A stretch of 64,000 bases of DNA from Streptomyces sp. Tue 6430 (lineage in GTDB: Bacteria > Actinomycetota > Actinomycetes > Streptomycetales > Streptomycetaceae), in assembly GCA_021568835.1 (NCBI GenBank), contig JAKGSH010000010.1, positions 4,340,001-4,404,000 of the forward strand, given 5' to 3'. The notes beneath the pieces are model-generated. The model did no database searches. It saw only the letters and a program-made list of their open reading frames with translations, and was not told where the DNA came from. Shown here piece after piece: positions 33,286-41,657 of this stretch (position 1 is the stretch's first letter; every line of letters starts with the position of its first letter). Position numbers and translations under genes: made by a program.

Positions 33286-34086
33286 TCAGTCGCGCTCGTT
33301 GAGGTAGCCCAGCAGCTCGTCGTGGAGCAGCCCGTTCGACGCGGCGGCGTTGCCGCTGTGCGGGCCCGGACGGCCGTCCAGGCCGGTGAACGTACCGCCG
33401 GCCTCCGTCACGACGATCGCCGTGGCCGCCATGTCCCACAGGGACAGCTCAGGTTCCGCGCACAGGTCGACCGAGCCCTCGGCCACCATCATGTACGGCC
33501 AGAAATCGCCGTACGCGCGCGTGCGCCAGACCTCGCGGGTGAGGTCCAGGAAGCCGTTCAGCCGCCCCTGCTCCTCCCAGCCGCTGAGCGAGGAGTACGC
33601 GAAGGAGGCGTCCGGCAGCCGTGAGACGCGGGAGACGTGCATGCGGCTCGCGGAGGTCAGGCTGCGGCCGGTGTAGGCGCCGTGGCCCTTGGCGGCCCAC
33701 CAGCGGCGGCCCAGCGCCGGGGCGGACACGACGCCGACGACGGGCTGGTAGCCGCCCTCGGCGGCCTCCGTCAGCGAGATGAGGGTGGCCCAGACGGGGA
33801 CGCCGCGCACGTAGTTCTTCGTGCCGTCGATCGGGTCGATCACCCAGCGGCGGGGGCCTGTCCCCTCGACGCCGTACTCCTCGCCCAGGATCGCGTCGCG
33901 CGGGCGGGCGCGCTGGAGCTGGCCGCGGATCAGCTCCTCGGCGGCCTTGTCCGCCTCGCTCACCGGGGTCATGTCCGGTTTGGTCTCGACCTTGAGGTCG
34001 AGGGCCTTGAAGCGGGCCATGGTCGCGGCGTCGGCGGCGTCCGCGAGGACGTGCGCGAGGCGGAGGTCGTCGTGGTAGTCCGGCAT
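33286..34086 (-). CDS. hisN: Histidinol-phosphate phosphatase (inositol monophosphatase family)
   Basis: A 266-residue Mg-dependent sugar phosphatase-fold enzyme. Metal-binding motifs are GEEYG, DPIDGTKNYVRG and the late WDMAATAIVVTEAGG. The subgroup with this KNYVRG sequence in actinobacteria is HisN, which dephosphorylates histidinol phosphate in histidine synthesis. It is on the same strand as aroA and rsgA further upstream but separated by the SMR and TetR genes. An inositol monophosphatase role is the alternative. Confidence 0.85.
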   Translation of the reverse strand: MPDYHDDLRLAHVLADAADAATMARFKALDLKVETKPDMTPVSEADKAAEELIRGQLQRARPRDAILGEEYGVEGTGPRRWVIDPIDGTKNYVRGVPVWATLISLTEAAEGGYQPVVGVVSAPALGRRWWAAKGHGAYTGRSLTSASRMHVSRVSRLPDASFAYSSLSGWEEQGRLNGFLDLTREVWRTRAYGDFWPYMMVAEGSVDLCAEPELSLWDMAATAIVVTEAGGTFTGLDGRPGPHSGNAAASNGLLHDELLGYLNERD

Positions 34087-34129
34087 GGGACGAACGGTAT
34101 CCGCCGTGGTGGGGGTGGGGCCACACAGG

Positions 34130-34265
34130 GCCAGGCGGGGATCCGGCTGGGGCCCGGCGGAGACCGGGGGGCCCGGTGGGAGTCTGGCGGGGACCGGTTG
34201 GGCCCTGTGTGGCCCGGCAGGGACCAGGGGGCCCGGCGGGGTCTGGTGAGGGTCCGCCGGTGCGG
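34130..34265. repeat. Degenerate G-rich tandem repeats between hisN and tetR
   Basis: Imperfect copies of a 20-30 base unit containing GGGGCCCGGCGGG and GGGACCGG-type words fill the divergent region between hisN and the TetR gene. Two CCACACAGGGCC / GGGCCCTGTGTGG words form a long-range inverted pair that could fold. No other feature is seen. Confidence 0.6.
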
Positions 34266-34352
34266 GCCGCGGGCCGGCTCCCGCGGGCCCTTGACAGTGC
34301 CTGCCGGCGCCTCAAACCTGGGCGCGGAGCCGCTCGTCCCAGGGAGGCGATG

Positions 34353-34985
34353 ATGCCTGCGCGGGAATCACTGCTGGACGCCGCTTTCGCGGCACTCGCA
34401 CACCGGCCGTGGGCCGCCGTGCGGATGGTGGACGTCGCCTCGGCGGCCGGGGTGTCCCGGCAGACCCTCTACAACGAGTTCGGGAGCAAGGAAGGGCTGG
34501 CCCGGGCGCTCGTCAGACGGGAGGCCGACGCGTATCTCGCCGGTGTCGAGCGGGCGTTGGGGGTGCCGGGGGACGGGCCGGAGCGGCTGGTCGCGGTCGC
34601 GGAGTGGACGGTCTCCGCGGCCCGGGGGAACGCGGTGGTGCGGGCCCTGCTCACCGGCTGCTGGAGCGCGCGCCTGCCCGCGTTGAACCTGGCCGCGGTG
34701 GCGTCGTCCTCCGCCGTGCCCGCGCAGCGGCGGGCGGACGCGGCCCTACCCTCGCCGGCGGATCTGGTGGCTGCCGTACGGGATCGGGCCGCGGCCGCGA
34801 CCGCGGTGGGTGGGGGGAACGGGGGTGAGGCGGGGCCGGTCTGCGAGGTGGCGGTGCGGCTCGCGCTGTCCTGCGTGGCGGCGCCGCCGGGGGCCTGGAG
34901 CACGGTGGGGGAGTTGGTGCGGGGGACCCTGCACCGGCAGGGCGCGGACAGGGAGGTGCCGTCGCCCCCGCCGGCCGGGTCCTAG
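34353..34985 (+). CDS. TetR-family transcriptional regulator
   Basis: A 210-residue repressor-type protein. The N-terminal helix-turn-helix is typical (VRMVDVASAAGVSRQTLYNE, followed by FGSKEGLARALV). The ligand domain is Ala-rich and unassigned. It ends tail to tail with an SMR efflux gene, the stops overlapping by four bases (34982-34985). TetR regulators commonly control an adjacent exporter, so the SMR gene is its likely target, but the operator would have to lie on the far side of that gene. The second of two adjacent ATGs is chosen for spacing from GGGAGG. Confidence 0.85.
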   Translation: MPARESLLDAAFAALAHRPWAAVRMVDVASAAGVSRQTLYNEFGSKEGLARALVRREADAYLAGVERALGVPGDGPERLVAVAEWTVSAARGNAVVRALLTGCWSARLPALNLAAVASSSAVPAQRRADAALPSPADLVAAVRDRAAAATAVGGGNGGEAGPVCEVAVRLALSCVAAPPGAWSTVGELVRGTLHRQGADREVPSPPPAGS

Positions 34986-35305
34986 TGGGCCGAGCCCGAC
35001 AGCTGGAGGCCGATCACGCCGATGATCACGAAGCTGATCGAGACGATCTTCAGCACGGACACCAGGTCGCCCAGGAAGATCATCCCGTAGATCGCGGTGC
35101 CGGCCGCGCCGATGCCGGTCCAGACCGCGTAGGCCGGGCCGACGTCGAGTTTCTTCAGGGAGAGGGTCAGCAGGCCGAAGCTGCCCAGGGCGAACGCGGC
35201 GAAGGCGATCGTCGGCCACAGCCTGGTGAAACCGTGCGACAGCTTCAGGCAGACGGCGAAGCCGGTCTCGAGCATTCCCGCGACGACGACCAGCAGCCAC
35301 GCCAT
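34982..35305 (-). CDS. SMR-family small exporter, Gdx/SugE type
   Basis: A 107-residue four-helix protein with the essential membrane Glu in VVAGMLETGFAVCLK and the Gdx-type segments LSHGFTRLWP and AYAVWTGIGAAGTA. Members of this subgroup (formerly SugE) export guanidinium in exchange for protons, while the EmrE subgroup exports drugs. The 75 bases upstream show no recognisable guanidine riboswitch. Tail-to-tail overlap with a TetR gene points to repressor control instead. Confidence 0.88.
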   Translation of the reverse strand: MAWLLVVVAGMLETGFAVCLKLSHGFTRLWPTIAFAAFALGSFGLLTLSLKKLDVGPAYAVWTGIGAAGTAIYGMIFLGDLVSVLKIVSISFVIIGVIGLQLSGSAH

Positions 35306-35380
35306 GTGCTGTCCTCCCCTGTAAGCGGCTCGGTGCGATTATGCACTTACCGAACCCCGGCACCCACAAACACGCGAAGG

Positions 35381-36391
35381 TCAGTCGCCTTCCGTGCGCT
35401 CCCTCGTCGACAGCAGGCGCCGCAGCGAGTACAGCCGCGCCGGGTCCGCGTGCCCCTCGGCCACCCACGCGTCCAGCGCGCAGTCCTGCTCGTCGTGGCT
35501 GCACGCGCGCGGGCAGCCCTCCGTGCCCGGCACCAGATCGGGGAAGGCGAGGATGACGCGCGACGGGTCGATGTGGGCCAGCCCGAAGGAACGGATGCCG
35601 GGGGTGTCGACGACCCAGTCGTCGGTGCCGCTCAGGGGCAGGGCCAGCGCCGAGGTGGTGGTGTGCCGGCCGCGGCCCGTGACCGCGTTGACATGGCCCG
35701 TCACCCGCCGCCGCTCCTCGGGGACCAGCGCGTTCACCAGGGTCGTCTTGCCGACGCCGGAGTGACCGACGAACGCCGTGACCCGCCCGGCCAGCTGCTC
35801 GCGCACCAGCTCCGCCGCGTCGCCGCTCGCCAGCTGCTCGCGGTTGGTGACGACGTAGGGAATGTCGAGGTGGCCGTACAGCTCCAGCAGTTTGTCCGGG
35901 GACGCCAGGTCCGACTTCGTCATGACGAGCAGCGGGGTCAGGCCGCCGTCGAACGCCGCGACCAGGCAGCGGTCGATCAGCCGCGGGCGCGGCTCGGGGT
36001 CGGCCAGGGCGGTGACGATCGCGAGCTGGTCGGCGTTGGCGACCACCACACGCTCGTACGGGTCGTCGTCGTCCGCGGTGCGGCGCAGCACCGAGGTGCG
36101 CTCCGCGATGCGGACGATGCGCGCGAGGGTGTCCTTCGTGCCCGACAGGTCGCCGACCAGGGCGACCCGGTCACCGACGACCGCCGCCTTGCGGCCCAGT
36201 TCGCGGGCCTTCATCGCCATCACGATGCGGTCCTCGACGAGGCAGGTGAGCCGGCCCCGGTCGACGGTGAGGACCATGCCGTCGGCCGCGTCCTCGTGCT
36301 TGGGGCGGATGTGCGTACGCGGCCGGTTGCCCTTGCGGTTCGGGCGGCTGCGGATGTCGTCCTCGTCGGTGTGCTTGCCGTAGCGGCGCAT
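35381..36391 (-). CDS. rsgA: Ribosome small subunit-dependent GTPase RsgA
   Basis: A 336-residue circularly permuted GTPase that tests late 30S maturation. The order of motifs is the hallmark: TKSD (G4) comes before GHSGVGKTTLVNAL (G1) and DTPG (G3). An OB-fold lies at the N-terminus after a basic, disordered start (RSRPNRKGNRPRTH). A C-terminal zinc site is visible in CPRACSHDEQDC. It starts 11 bases after the end of aroA on the same strand, so it is transcribed with it. Confidence 0.95.
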   Translation of the reverse strand: MRRYGKHTDEDDIRSRPNRKGNRPRTHIRPKHEDAADGMVLTVDRGRLTCLVEDRIVMAMKARELGRKAAVVGDRVALVGDLSGTKDTLARIVRIAERTSVLRRTADDDDPYERVVVANADQLAIVTALADPEPRPRLIDRCLVAAFDGGLTPLLVMTKSDLASPDKLLELYGHLDIPYVVTNREQLASGDAAELVREQLAGRVTAFVGHSGVGKTTLVNALVPEERRRVTGHVNAVTGRGRHTTTSALALPLSGTDDWVVDTPGIRSFGLAHIDPSRVILAFPDLVPGTEGCPRACSHDEQDCALDAWVAEGHADPARLYSLRRLLSTRERTEGD

Positions 36392-36402
36392 GGCGAACGT
36401 CC

Positions 36403-37728
36403 CTATGCCTCGGACGCCCCGAGCATCCCGGTCCACAGGTCGGGGAAGTCCGGCAGCGTCTTCGCCGTCGTGGCCACGTTCTCGATCTGTACGCCCTCCA
36501 CGGCCAGGCCGATGACCGCACCGGCGGTGGCCATGCGGTGGTCGTCGTAGGTGTGGAAGATCCCGCCGTGCAGCCGGCGCGGGCGGATGCGCAGGCCGTC
36601 GGCGGTCTCGGTGACGTCGCCGCCCAGCTCGTTGATCTCCTTGGTGAGCGCGGCCAGGCGGTCCGTCTCGTGCAGCCGCAGGTGCGCCACGCCCCGCAGG
36701 GTGGAGGGGGAGTCGGCGAGGGCGGCGACCGCCGCGATGCCCGGAGTCAGCTCGCCGACGTCGCCCAGGTCGACGTCGATGCCGTGGATCGCGCCCGACC
36801 CGGTGAAGGCCAGGCCCTGCTCGGTCAGTTCGCAGGAACCGCCCATCTCGGTGAAGATCTCCCGCAGCCGGTCCCCCGGTTGGGTGGTCCGGGCCGGCCA
36901 GTCCGGTACGACGATCCGACCGCCGGTCACCAGCGCCGCCGCGAGGAACGGCTGCGCGTTGGACAGGTCCGGCTCGATGGTCAGATCCCGGCCGAGCAGC
37001 GCGCCCGGCGTGACCCGCCAGACGTTCGGCTCGCCGCCCGACTCCGGGGTGTCCACCTGGGCGCCCACCGCGCGCAGCATGTCCACCGTCATCCGGATGT
37101 GCGGCAGGGAGGGCAGCGTGGCGCCGGTGTGCCGGACCTCGACGCCCTGGTTGAAGCGCGGCCCCGACAGCAGCAGGGCGCTCACGAACTGCGACGAGGA
37201 GGAGGCGTCGACCTCGACCGGGCCGCCGTCCAGGGCGCCCCCGCCGTGCACGGTGAGCGGCAGCGAGCCCCGGCCGTCGTCGTCGATGCGGGCGCCGAGC
37301 GCGCGCAGGGCGTCGATCACGCTGGCCAGGGGACGCTCGTACGAGCGCGGGTCGCCGTCGAAGCGGACCGGACCGTCGGCCAGCGTGGCGACCGGCGGCA
37401 GGAAGCGCATCACCGTGCCCGCGTTGCCGACGTCGACGGTGGCCGGACCTCGGAGCCCCGCGGGCAGCACGCGCCAGGCCTCGCCGGTTCCGTCGGGTCC
37501 CACGCCCTCCTCGATGCCCACGCCCATCGCGCGCAGGGCGCCCGCCATGAGCAGGGTGTCGCGGGAGCGGAGGGGACGGCGCAGCCAGCCGGGTTCGGAG
37601 GCCAGGGCGGCCAGGACGAGAGCGCGGTTCGTGACCGACTTGGACCCCGGCACGTGGACCGTCGCGTCGACGGCCTCGCTCGCGTGCGGGGCGGGCCAGA
37701 GGGCGGTGTGGGCGGGGTTCGGGGCCAT
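36403..37728 (-). CDS. aroA: 3-phosphoshikimate 1-carboxyvinyltransferase (EPSP synthase)
   Basis: A 441-residue EPSP synthase of the shikimate pathway. Substrate-binding motifs VPGSKSVTNRALVLAALA, GNAGTVMRFLPP, SSSSQFVSALLL, LHETDRLAAL and YDDHRMATA are all present. A TATACAGT -10-like box lies about eight bases before the ATG at 37728, suggesting a very short leader. It is followed closely by rsgA. An operon of aroA with rsgA is usual in Streptomyces. Confidence 0.95.
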   Translation of the reverse strand: MAPNPAHTALWPAPHASEAVDATVHVPGSKSVTNRALVLAALASEPGWLRRPLRSRDTLLMAGALRAMGVGIEEGVGPDGTGEAWRVLPAGLRGPATVDVGNAGTVMRFLPPVATLADGPVRFDGDPRSYERPLASVIDALRALGARIDDDGRGSLPLTVHGGGALDGGPVEVDASSSSQFVSALLLSGPRFNQGVEVRHTGATLPSLPHIRMTVDMLRAVGAQVDTPESGGEPNVWRVTPGALLGRDLTIEPDLSNAQPFLAAALVTGGRIVVPDWPARTTQPGDRLREIFTEMGGSCELTEQGLAFTGSGAIHGIDVDLGDVGELTPGIAAVAALADSPSTLRGVAHLRLHETDRLAALTKEINELGGDVTETADGLRIRPRRLHGGIFHTYDDHRMATAGAVIGLAVEGVQIENVATTAKTLPDFPDLWTGMLGASEA

Positions 37729-37845
37729 GGGCCCACTGTATAAGCAGGGCATGGCCGGGGCGGTCCGGCACGGGGGCCGGCCGGGGGAGGCGCGTGCCCG
37801 CGTCCGGACGGCCCGCGCCCCCTCACGCGCCCCCGAAGGCGCCCC

Positions 37846-38568
37846 TCACACCCCCAGCAGCCAGCGTCCGCCGCCCAGCAGCGCGCACAGGCTCACCGCG
37901 TGGAAGAGGAACAGCCACAGGCCCGCCGGCACGTGGGTCAGGCGGGACAACTGGTCCGCGTCCGAGTCCCCGGCGCCGCCGCGGGACCGCTTCGCCTGGA
38001 GTTCGAAGGCCGGGCGCACGCCGCCCAGCAGCAGGAACCACACCACCGCGTACGCGAACGCCGCCTGCACCTGGGCATCGGCCAGCCAGGACACCAGCAG
38101 GAACGTGCCGCCCGTGAGGAACACCGTCAGCACCCCGTACGCGTTGCGGATCATCACCAGCATCGCCACCAGCAGCGCCGTCGCCAGCCACAGCAGCAGC
38201 GTGATGCGGCCGGCACCGAGCAGCGCGGCGCCGCCCAGACCCAGCAGCGGGGGAGCGGTGTAGCCGGCGGCCGCGGTCAGGATCATGCCGAGGCCGTGCG
38301 GCTTGCCCCGGCTCAGGGTCAGGCCGCTGGTGTCGGAGTGCAGGCGTATGCCGGTCAGCCGGCGGCCGGTCAGCAGGGCGACCAGACCGTGACCGCCCTC
38401 GTGGGCGATGGTGACGGCGTTGCGGGAGAGGCGCCAGAGCGTGTGCGGCACGACCACGGCCAGCGCGGCGACCATGGTGGCGATCACCACCCACAGATCG
38501 GGGTCGGACTGGGTGCCGACGAGCCGGTCCCAGAGGTCGGGCAGCGCGGTGGCGGCGGTGCTGTCCAT
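37846..38568 (-). CDS. M50-type membrane metallopeptidase-like protein
   Basis: A 240-residue membrane protein with five or six hydrophobic segments. The zinc motif HEGGHGLVALL follows the first helix and its conserved reading TLSRGKPHGLGMILTAAAG follows. Compared with site-2 proteases it is short and lacks a PDZ domain; this resembles the M50B (FtsH-independent, DUF) subgroup. Divergent from the SRAP gene with 50 bases between starts. Substrate unknown. Confidence 0.82.
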   Translation of the reverse strand: MDSTAATALPDLWDRLVGTQSDPDLWVVIATMVAALAVVVPHTLWRLSRNAVTIAHEGGHGLVALLTGRRLTGIRLHSDTSGLTLSRGKPHGLGMILTAAAGYTAPPLLGLGGAALLGAGRITLLLWLATALLVAMLVMIRNAYGVLTVFLTGGTFLLVSWLADAQVQAAFAYAVVWFLLLGGVRPAFELQAKRSRGGAGDSDADQLSRLTHVPAGLWLFLFHAVSLCALLGGGRWLLGV

Positions 38569-38618
38569 GATGTCGGGTGGCTCCCTCTCGTCCTACGGAG
38601 TCTGGCAGTGTGGCACGC

Positions 38619-39443
38619 ATGTGCGGACGGTATGCAGCGAGTCGCAGGCCCGAGGATCTCGCGGAAACCTTTGAGATCGAGAAGATCGAGGAGCGGGAGC
38701 CCGAGGAGGCCCTCGGGCCCGACTACAACGTGGCCCCCACCAAGGAGGTCCACGTGGTTCTGGACCGTCCTCTGAAGGACGCGCCGGATCCGCGCCCGGT
38801 TCGTCAGCTGCGCAGACTCAGGTGGGGTCTGGTCCCGTCCTGGTCGAAGACGCCCGAGGGCGCCGCCCGGATGATCAACGCGCGCGCGGAGACCGTCCAC
38901 GAGAAGCCGTCGTTCCGCCGTGCCTTCGCCACCCGCCGCTGCGTGATCCCGGCCGACGGCTACTACGAGTGGGTCACCGGGCGGCAGGAGCGCGACCTGG
39001 AGGTCGAGGGCCGGAAGAAGCGGCCCCGCAAGCAGCCCTACTTCGTGCTCCCGGCCGACGGCTCGGTCTTCGCGATGGCCGGACTCTACGAGTTCTGGCG
39101 CGACCGCACGCTCCCGGACGACCATCCGCAGGCGTGGTGGGCGACCTGCTCGGTGATCACCACGGAGGCGGAGACGAGCCCGCTCGCCGTGCCCCCCGCC
39201 GAGGGTCCGCGCACGCTGCACGACATCCACCCCCGGATGCCCCTGATGCTCACCCCCGACCGCTGGGACGCCTGGCTGGACCCGTCCCGTACGGACGTCG
39301 AGGACCTGCGTTCCCTGCTCGAGCCGCCCCCGCCCGGCCTGATGCGCGCCTACCCGGTGTCGACCGCCGTGAGCAACGTCCGCAACAACGGCCCCGAGCT
39401 GCTGAGAGAGCTGGAGGGCCCCGAGGAGGGCACACTCTTCTGA
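38619..39443 (+). CDS. SRAP-domain protein (YedK/HMCES type)
   Basis: A 274-residue SOS response-associated peptidase-fold protein. The mature N-terminus is Cys2 (MCGRYAAS), which forms a covalent thiazolidine link with abasic sites in single-stranded DNA. Other active-site segments are NVAPTKEV, RWGLVPSW, MINARAETV, PADGYYEW, and the histidine in DIHPRMPLM. The ATG at 38619 is required to place the Cys at position 2; the longer frame from 38577 would bury it. Confidence 0.92.
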   Translation: MCGRYAASRRPEDLAETFEIEKIEEREPEEALGPDYNVAPTKEVHVVLDRPLKDAPDPRPVRQLRRLRWGLVPSWSKTPEGAARMINARAETVHEKPSFRRAFATRRCVIPADGYYEWVTGRQERDLEVEGRKKRPRKQPYFVLPADGSVFAMAGLYEFWRDRTLPDDHPQAWWATCSVITTEAETSPLAVPPAEGPRTLHDIHPRMPLMLTPDRWDAWLDPSRTDVEDLRSLLEPPPPGLMRAYPVSTAVSNVRNNGPELLRELEGPEEGTLF

Positions 39444-39444
39444 C

Positions 39445-40200
39445 GTGACCGACGGGACGGATGCGGCAGACGTGACCACCAGGACCACCAGGACCACCAA
39501 GAAGAACGCGACACCCGGGGCCGCCGGGACCACCGGGGTCGACGACGCCACCGGGACCACCGGGCCCACCGGGACGGTCCGGACCGTCGACACCGACGCC
39601 GGGCCCGCCCGCATCACCTGGCACCGGGCGAAGCGGCCGAGGCTGGTCCTCGCCGTGAGCCACGGGGCCGGCGGCGGCATCGAGGCGCGTGATCTGCGCG
39701 CGCTCGCCGACGTCCTCCCCGGGCACGGCGTCAGCGTCGCCCTCGTCGAGCAGCCCTGGCGGGTCGCCGGGAAGAAGGTGGCGCCCGCGCCGAGGACGCT
39801 CGACGCCGGCTGGCGCGGGATCTGGGCGGCCGTCGCGGACCCCGGCCTGCCGGTGATCTCCGGCGGACGCAGCGCGGGCGCCCGCGTGGCCTGCCGCACC
39901 GCGACCGAACTCGGCGCCCACGCCGTGCTCGCGCTCAGCTTCCCGCTCCACCCGCCCGGCAGGCCGGAGCGGTCCCGGGCCGCCGAACTGCTCGGCGTCG
40001 CGGTGCCCACGCTCGTCGTCCAAGGGGGCAACGACCCCTTCGGCAACCCCGGGGAGTTTCCCGAGGGGACGTACGAACTCGTCGAGGTGCCCGGCGGCGA
40101 TCACGGTTTCGCCGTGCCCAAGAGGGCCCCGGTCACCCAGGAGCAGGTCCTGGAGACGATCACCGCGGCGGTCGCCGGGTGGACCGCGTCACTCGGGTGA
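39445..40200 (+). CDS. Alpha/beta hydrolase with Thr-rich N-terminal extension
   Basis: A 251-residue protein. The hydrolase fold begins near residue 50 (RLVLAVSHGAGGG), with the nucleophile elbow SGGRSAGARVA, an LALSFPLHPPG strand, QGGNDPFG and a final His in GGDHGFAVP, giving a Ser-Asp-His triad as in the KANL3/Tex30-like subgroup. The first 45 residues are Thr/Gly-rich (TTRTTRTTKKN) and encoded by short ACCACC-type repeats. GTG 39445 lies two bases after the SRAP stop, so the genes are co-transcribed. Substrate unknown. Confidence 0.8.
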   Translation: MTDGTDAADVTTRTTRTTKKNATPGAAGTTGVDDATGTTGPTGTVRTVDTDAGPARITWHRAKRPRLVLAVSHGAGGGIEARDLRALADVLPGHGVSVALVEQPWRVAGKKVAPAPRTLDAGWRGIWAAVADPGLPVISGGRSAGARVACRTATELGAHAVLALSFPLHPPGRPERSRAAELLGVAVPTLVVQGGNDPFGNPGEFPEGTYELVEVPGGDHGFAVPKRAPVTQEQVLETITAAVAGWTASLG

Positions 40201-40207
40201 ACGGCGG

Positions 40208-40233
40208 GGAATGCCGCGGGGCGGATGGCTGTT
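40208..40233 (+). promoter_or_regulatory. Sigma-R autoregulatory promoter of sigR (sigRp2 type)
   Basis: GGAAT (40208-40212), 18 bases, then GTT (40231-40233): an exact sigma-R promoter eight bases after the preceding stop. A transcript from near 40240 would include the upstream ATG at 40293 and so permit a longer SigR form. Confidence 0.85.
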
Positions 40234-40292
40234 GAGCCGGACAGAAGTGCTGAACACGCAGCACCGATGTCGTAGGAGAGGAAGTCCGGCGC

Positions 40293-40448
40293 ATGGGTTC
40301 GACCATCTGCCCCAGCCGCACCGACCTGGACTGGACGGTGCTGCACGCGGCCAGGACCGCACCCGTTCGAGCGGCGGGTGGGACGGGTAGTCGTCTATCC
40401 TCCGATTCGAGTGGGACCGGTTTCGGTTCCGCCCGCGATCTTGAGGAG
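40293..40448 (+). other. N-terminal extension for a long SigR isoform
   Basis: 52 codons in frame with sigR, from ATG 40293 to the GTG at 40449. In S. coelicolor a stress-induced, unstable longer isoform (sigma-R') is made from an upstream start on the sigma-R-dependent transcript. The extension here is of similar length and begins downstream of the GGAAT-N18-GTT promoter. Confidence 0.6.
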
Positions 40449-41144
40449 GTGGGTCCGGTCACCGGTACCGACGCAGGGACCGACAACGGCCAGGCGGAGC
40501 TGCCCGAGGGCCCGGGCACGGACGTGGGGACGGGAGCGGAGTCCACCGCGGAGCGCAGCGCGCGCTTCGAGCGGGACGCGCTGGAGTTCCTCGACCAGAT
40601 GTACTCGGCCGCCCTGCGCATGACGCGCAACCCGGCGGACGCCGAGGACCTGGTGCAGGAGACGTACGCCAAGGCGTACGCGTCCTTCCACCAGTTCCGC
40701 GAGGGCACCAATCTCAAGGCCTGGCTGTACCGGATCCTGACCAACACCTTCATCAACTCGTACCGCAAGAAGCAGCGCGAACCCCAGCGCAGCGCGGCCG
40801 AGGAGATCGAGGACTGGCAGCTGGCGCGCGCCGAGTCGCACATGTCCACCGGTCTGCGCTCCGCCGAGTCGCAGGCGCTGGACCACCTGCCCGACTCGGA
40901 CGTGAAGGCCGCGCTCCAGGCGATCCCCGAGGAATTCCGCATCGCCGTCTACCTCGCGGACGTCGAGGGCTTTGCGTACAAGGAGATCGCGGACATCATG
41001 GGGACACCCATCGGTACGGTGATGTCCCGGCTGCACCGGGGCCGCCGTCAACTGCGCGGCATGCTCGAGGACTACGCCCGTGAGCGCGGGCTGGTCCCGG
41101 CCGGCGCCGGAGAGTCGAACGAAGCGAAAGGCTCGGGCTCATGA
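40449..41144 (+). CDS. sigR: ECF sigma factor SigR (thiol-oxidative stress)
   Basis: A 231-residue group 4 sigma factor. Region 2 is seen in [20 protein letters not shown] and [17 protein letters not shown], region 4 in [20 protein letters not shown] and [20 protein letters not shown]. The GTG at 40449 ([10 protein letters not shown]) has GAGGAGG immediately upstream and matches the known start; a longer isoform may start at 40293. SigR turns on the thioredoxin, mycothiol and proteostasis genes when disulfides accumulate. The stop overlaps the rsrA ATG by four bases. Sigma-R promoters are visible both upstream of this gene and at mrx1. Confidence 0.95.
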
Positions 41145-41443
41145 GCTGCGGAGAGCCGCACGAGACGGACTGCGGTGAGGTCCTCGACCATCTCTACGAG
41201 TTCCTCGACAGTGAGATGCCGGACGTCGACCGCGACAAGTTCAAGCAGCACTTCAGCGAGTGCTCGCCGTGCCTGGAGAAGTACGGGCTGGAAGAGGCCG
41301 TCAAGAAGCTGGTCAAGCGCTGCTGCGGCCATGACGACGTGCCGACCGACCTGCGCTCGAAGGTGATGGGCCGGCTCGAGCTGATCCGCTCCGGACAGGC
41401 CGTGCCCGAACACGACGTGTCGGTCACCCGCCAGGAGTCCTGA
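41141..41443 (+). CDS. rsrA: Zinc-binding redox-sensing anti-sigma factor RsrA
   Basis: A 100-residue ZAS-type anti-sigma factor. The zinc ligands Cys11, His37, Cys41 and Cys44 (HFSECSPC) are in place; Cys3 and the CC pair at 61-62 (VKRCCG) are additional. Oxidation forms a disulfide between Cys11 and one of Cys41/44, releases zinc and frees SigR. Its ATG overlaps the sigR stop (ATGA), giving coupled translation and balanced amounts. Confidence 0.95.
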
Positions 41444-41657
41444 GGCCTCCTCCCGGAACCCGGGACCCAGGACCCGGGACCGGCCCGATTCCGCCCGGTC
41501 CGTGCGTCCCGGCACCCCTGCGCACGCCTCGGTACGTCTCTCCGGGACCGGTCGAGATCACCCGAATGTGCTAATCCGTGCGTGATGCGCCCGCGTCGCC
41601 ACCCCCCGCCACCCTAGGCTCCGGAACCTGGACCAGCCGTGGCCGGGGGAGGGCGAC

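Noticed and set aside
35306..35380. Possible guanidine riboswitch upstream of the SMR exporter
   Set aside because: The short leader lacks the paired hairpins with ACGR loops of mini-ykkC and is too short for the other classes.
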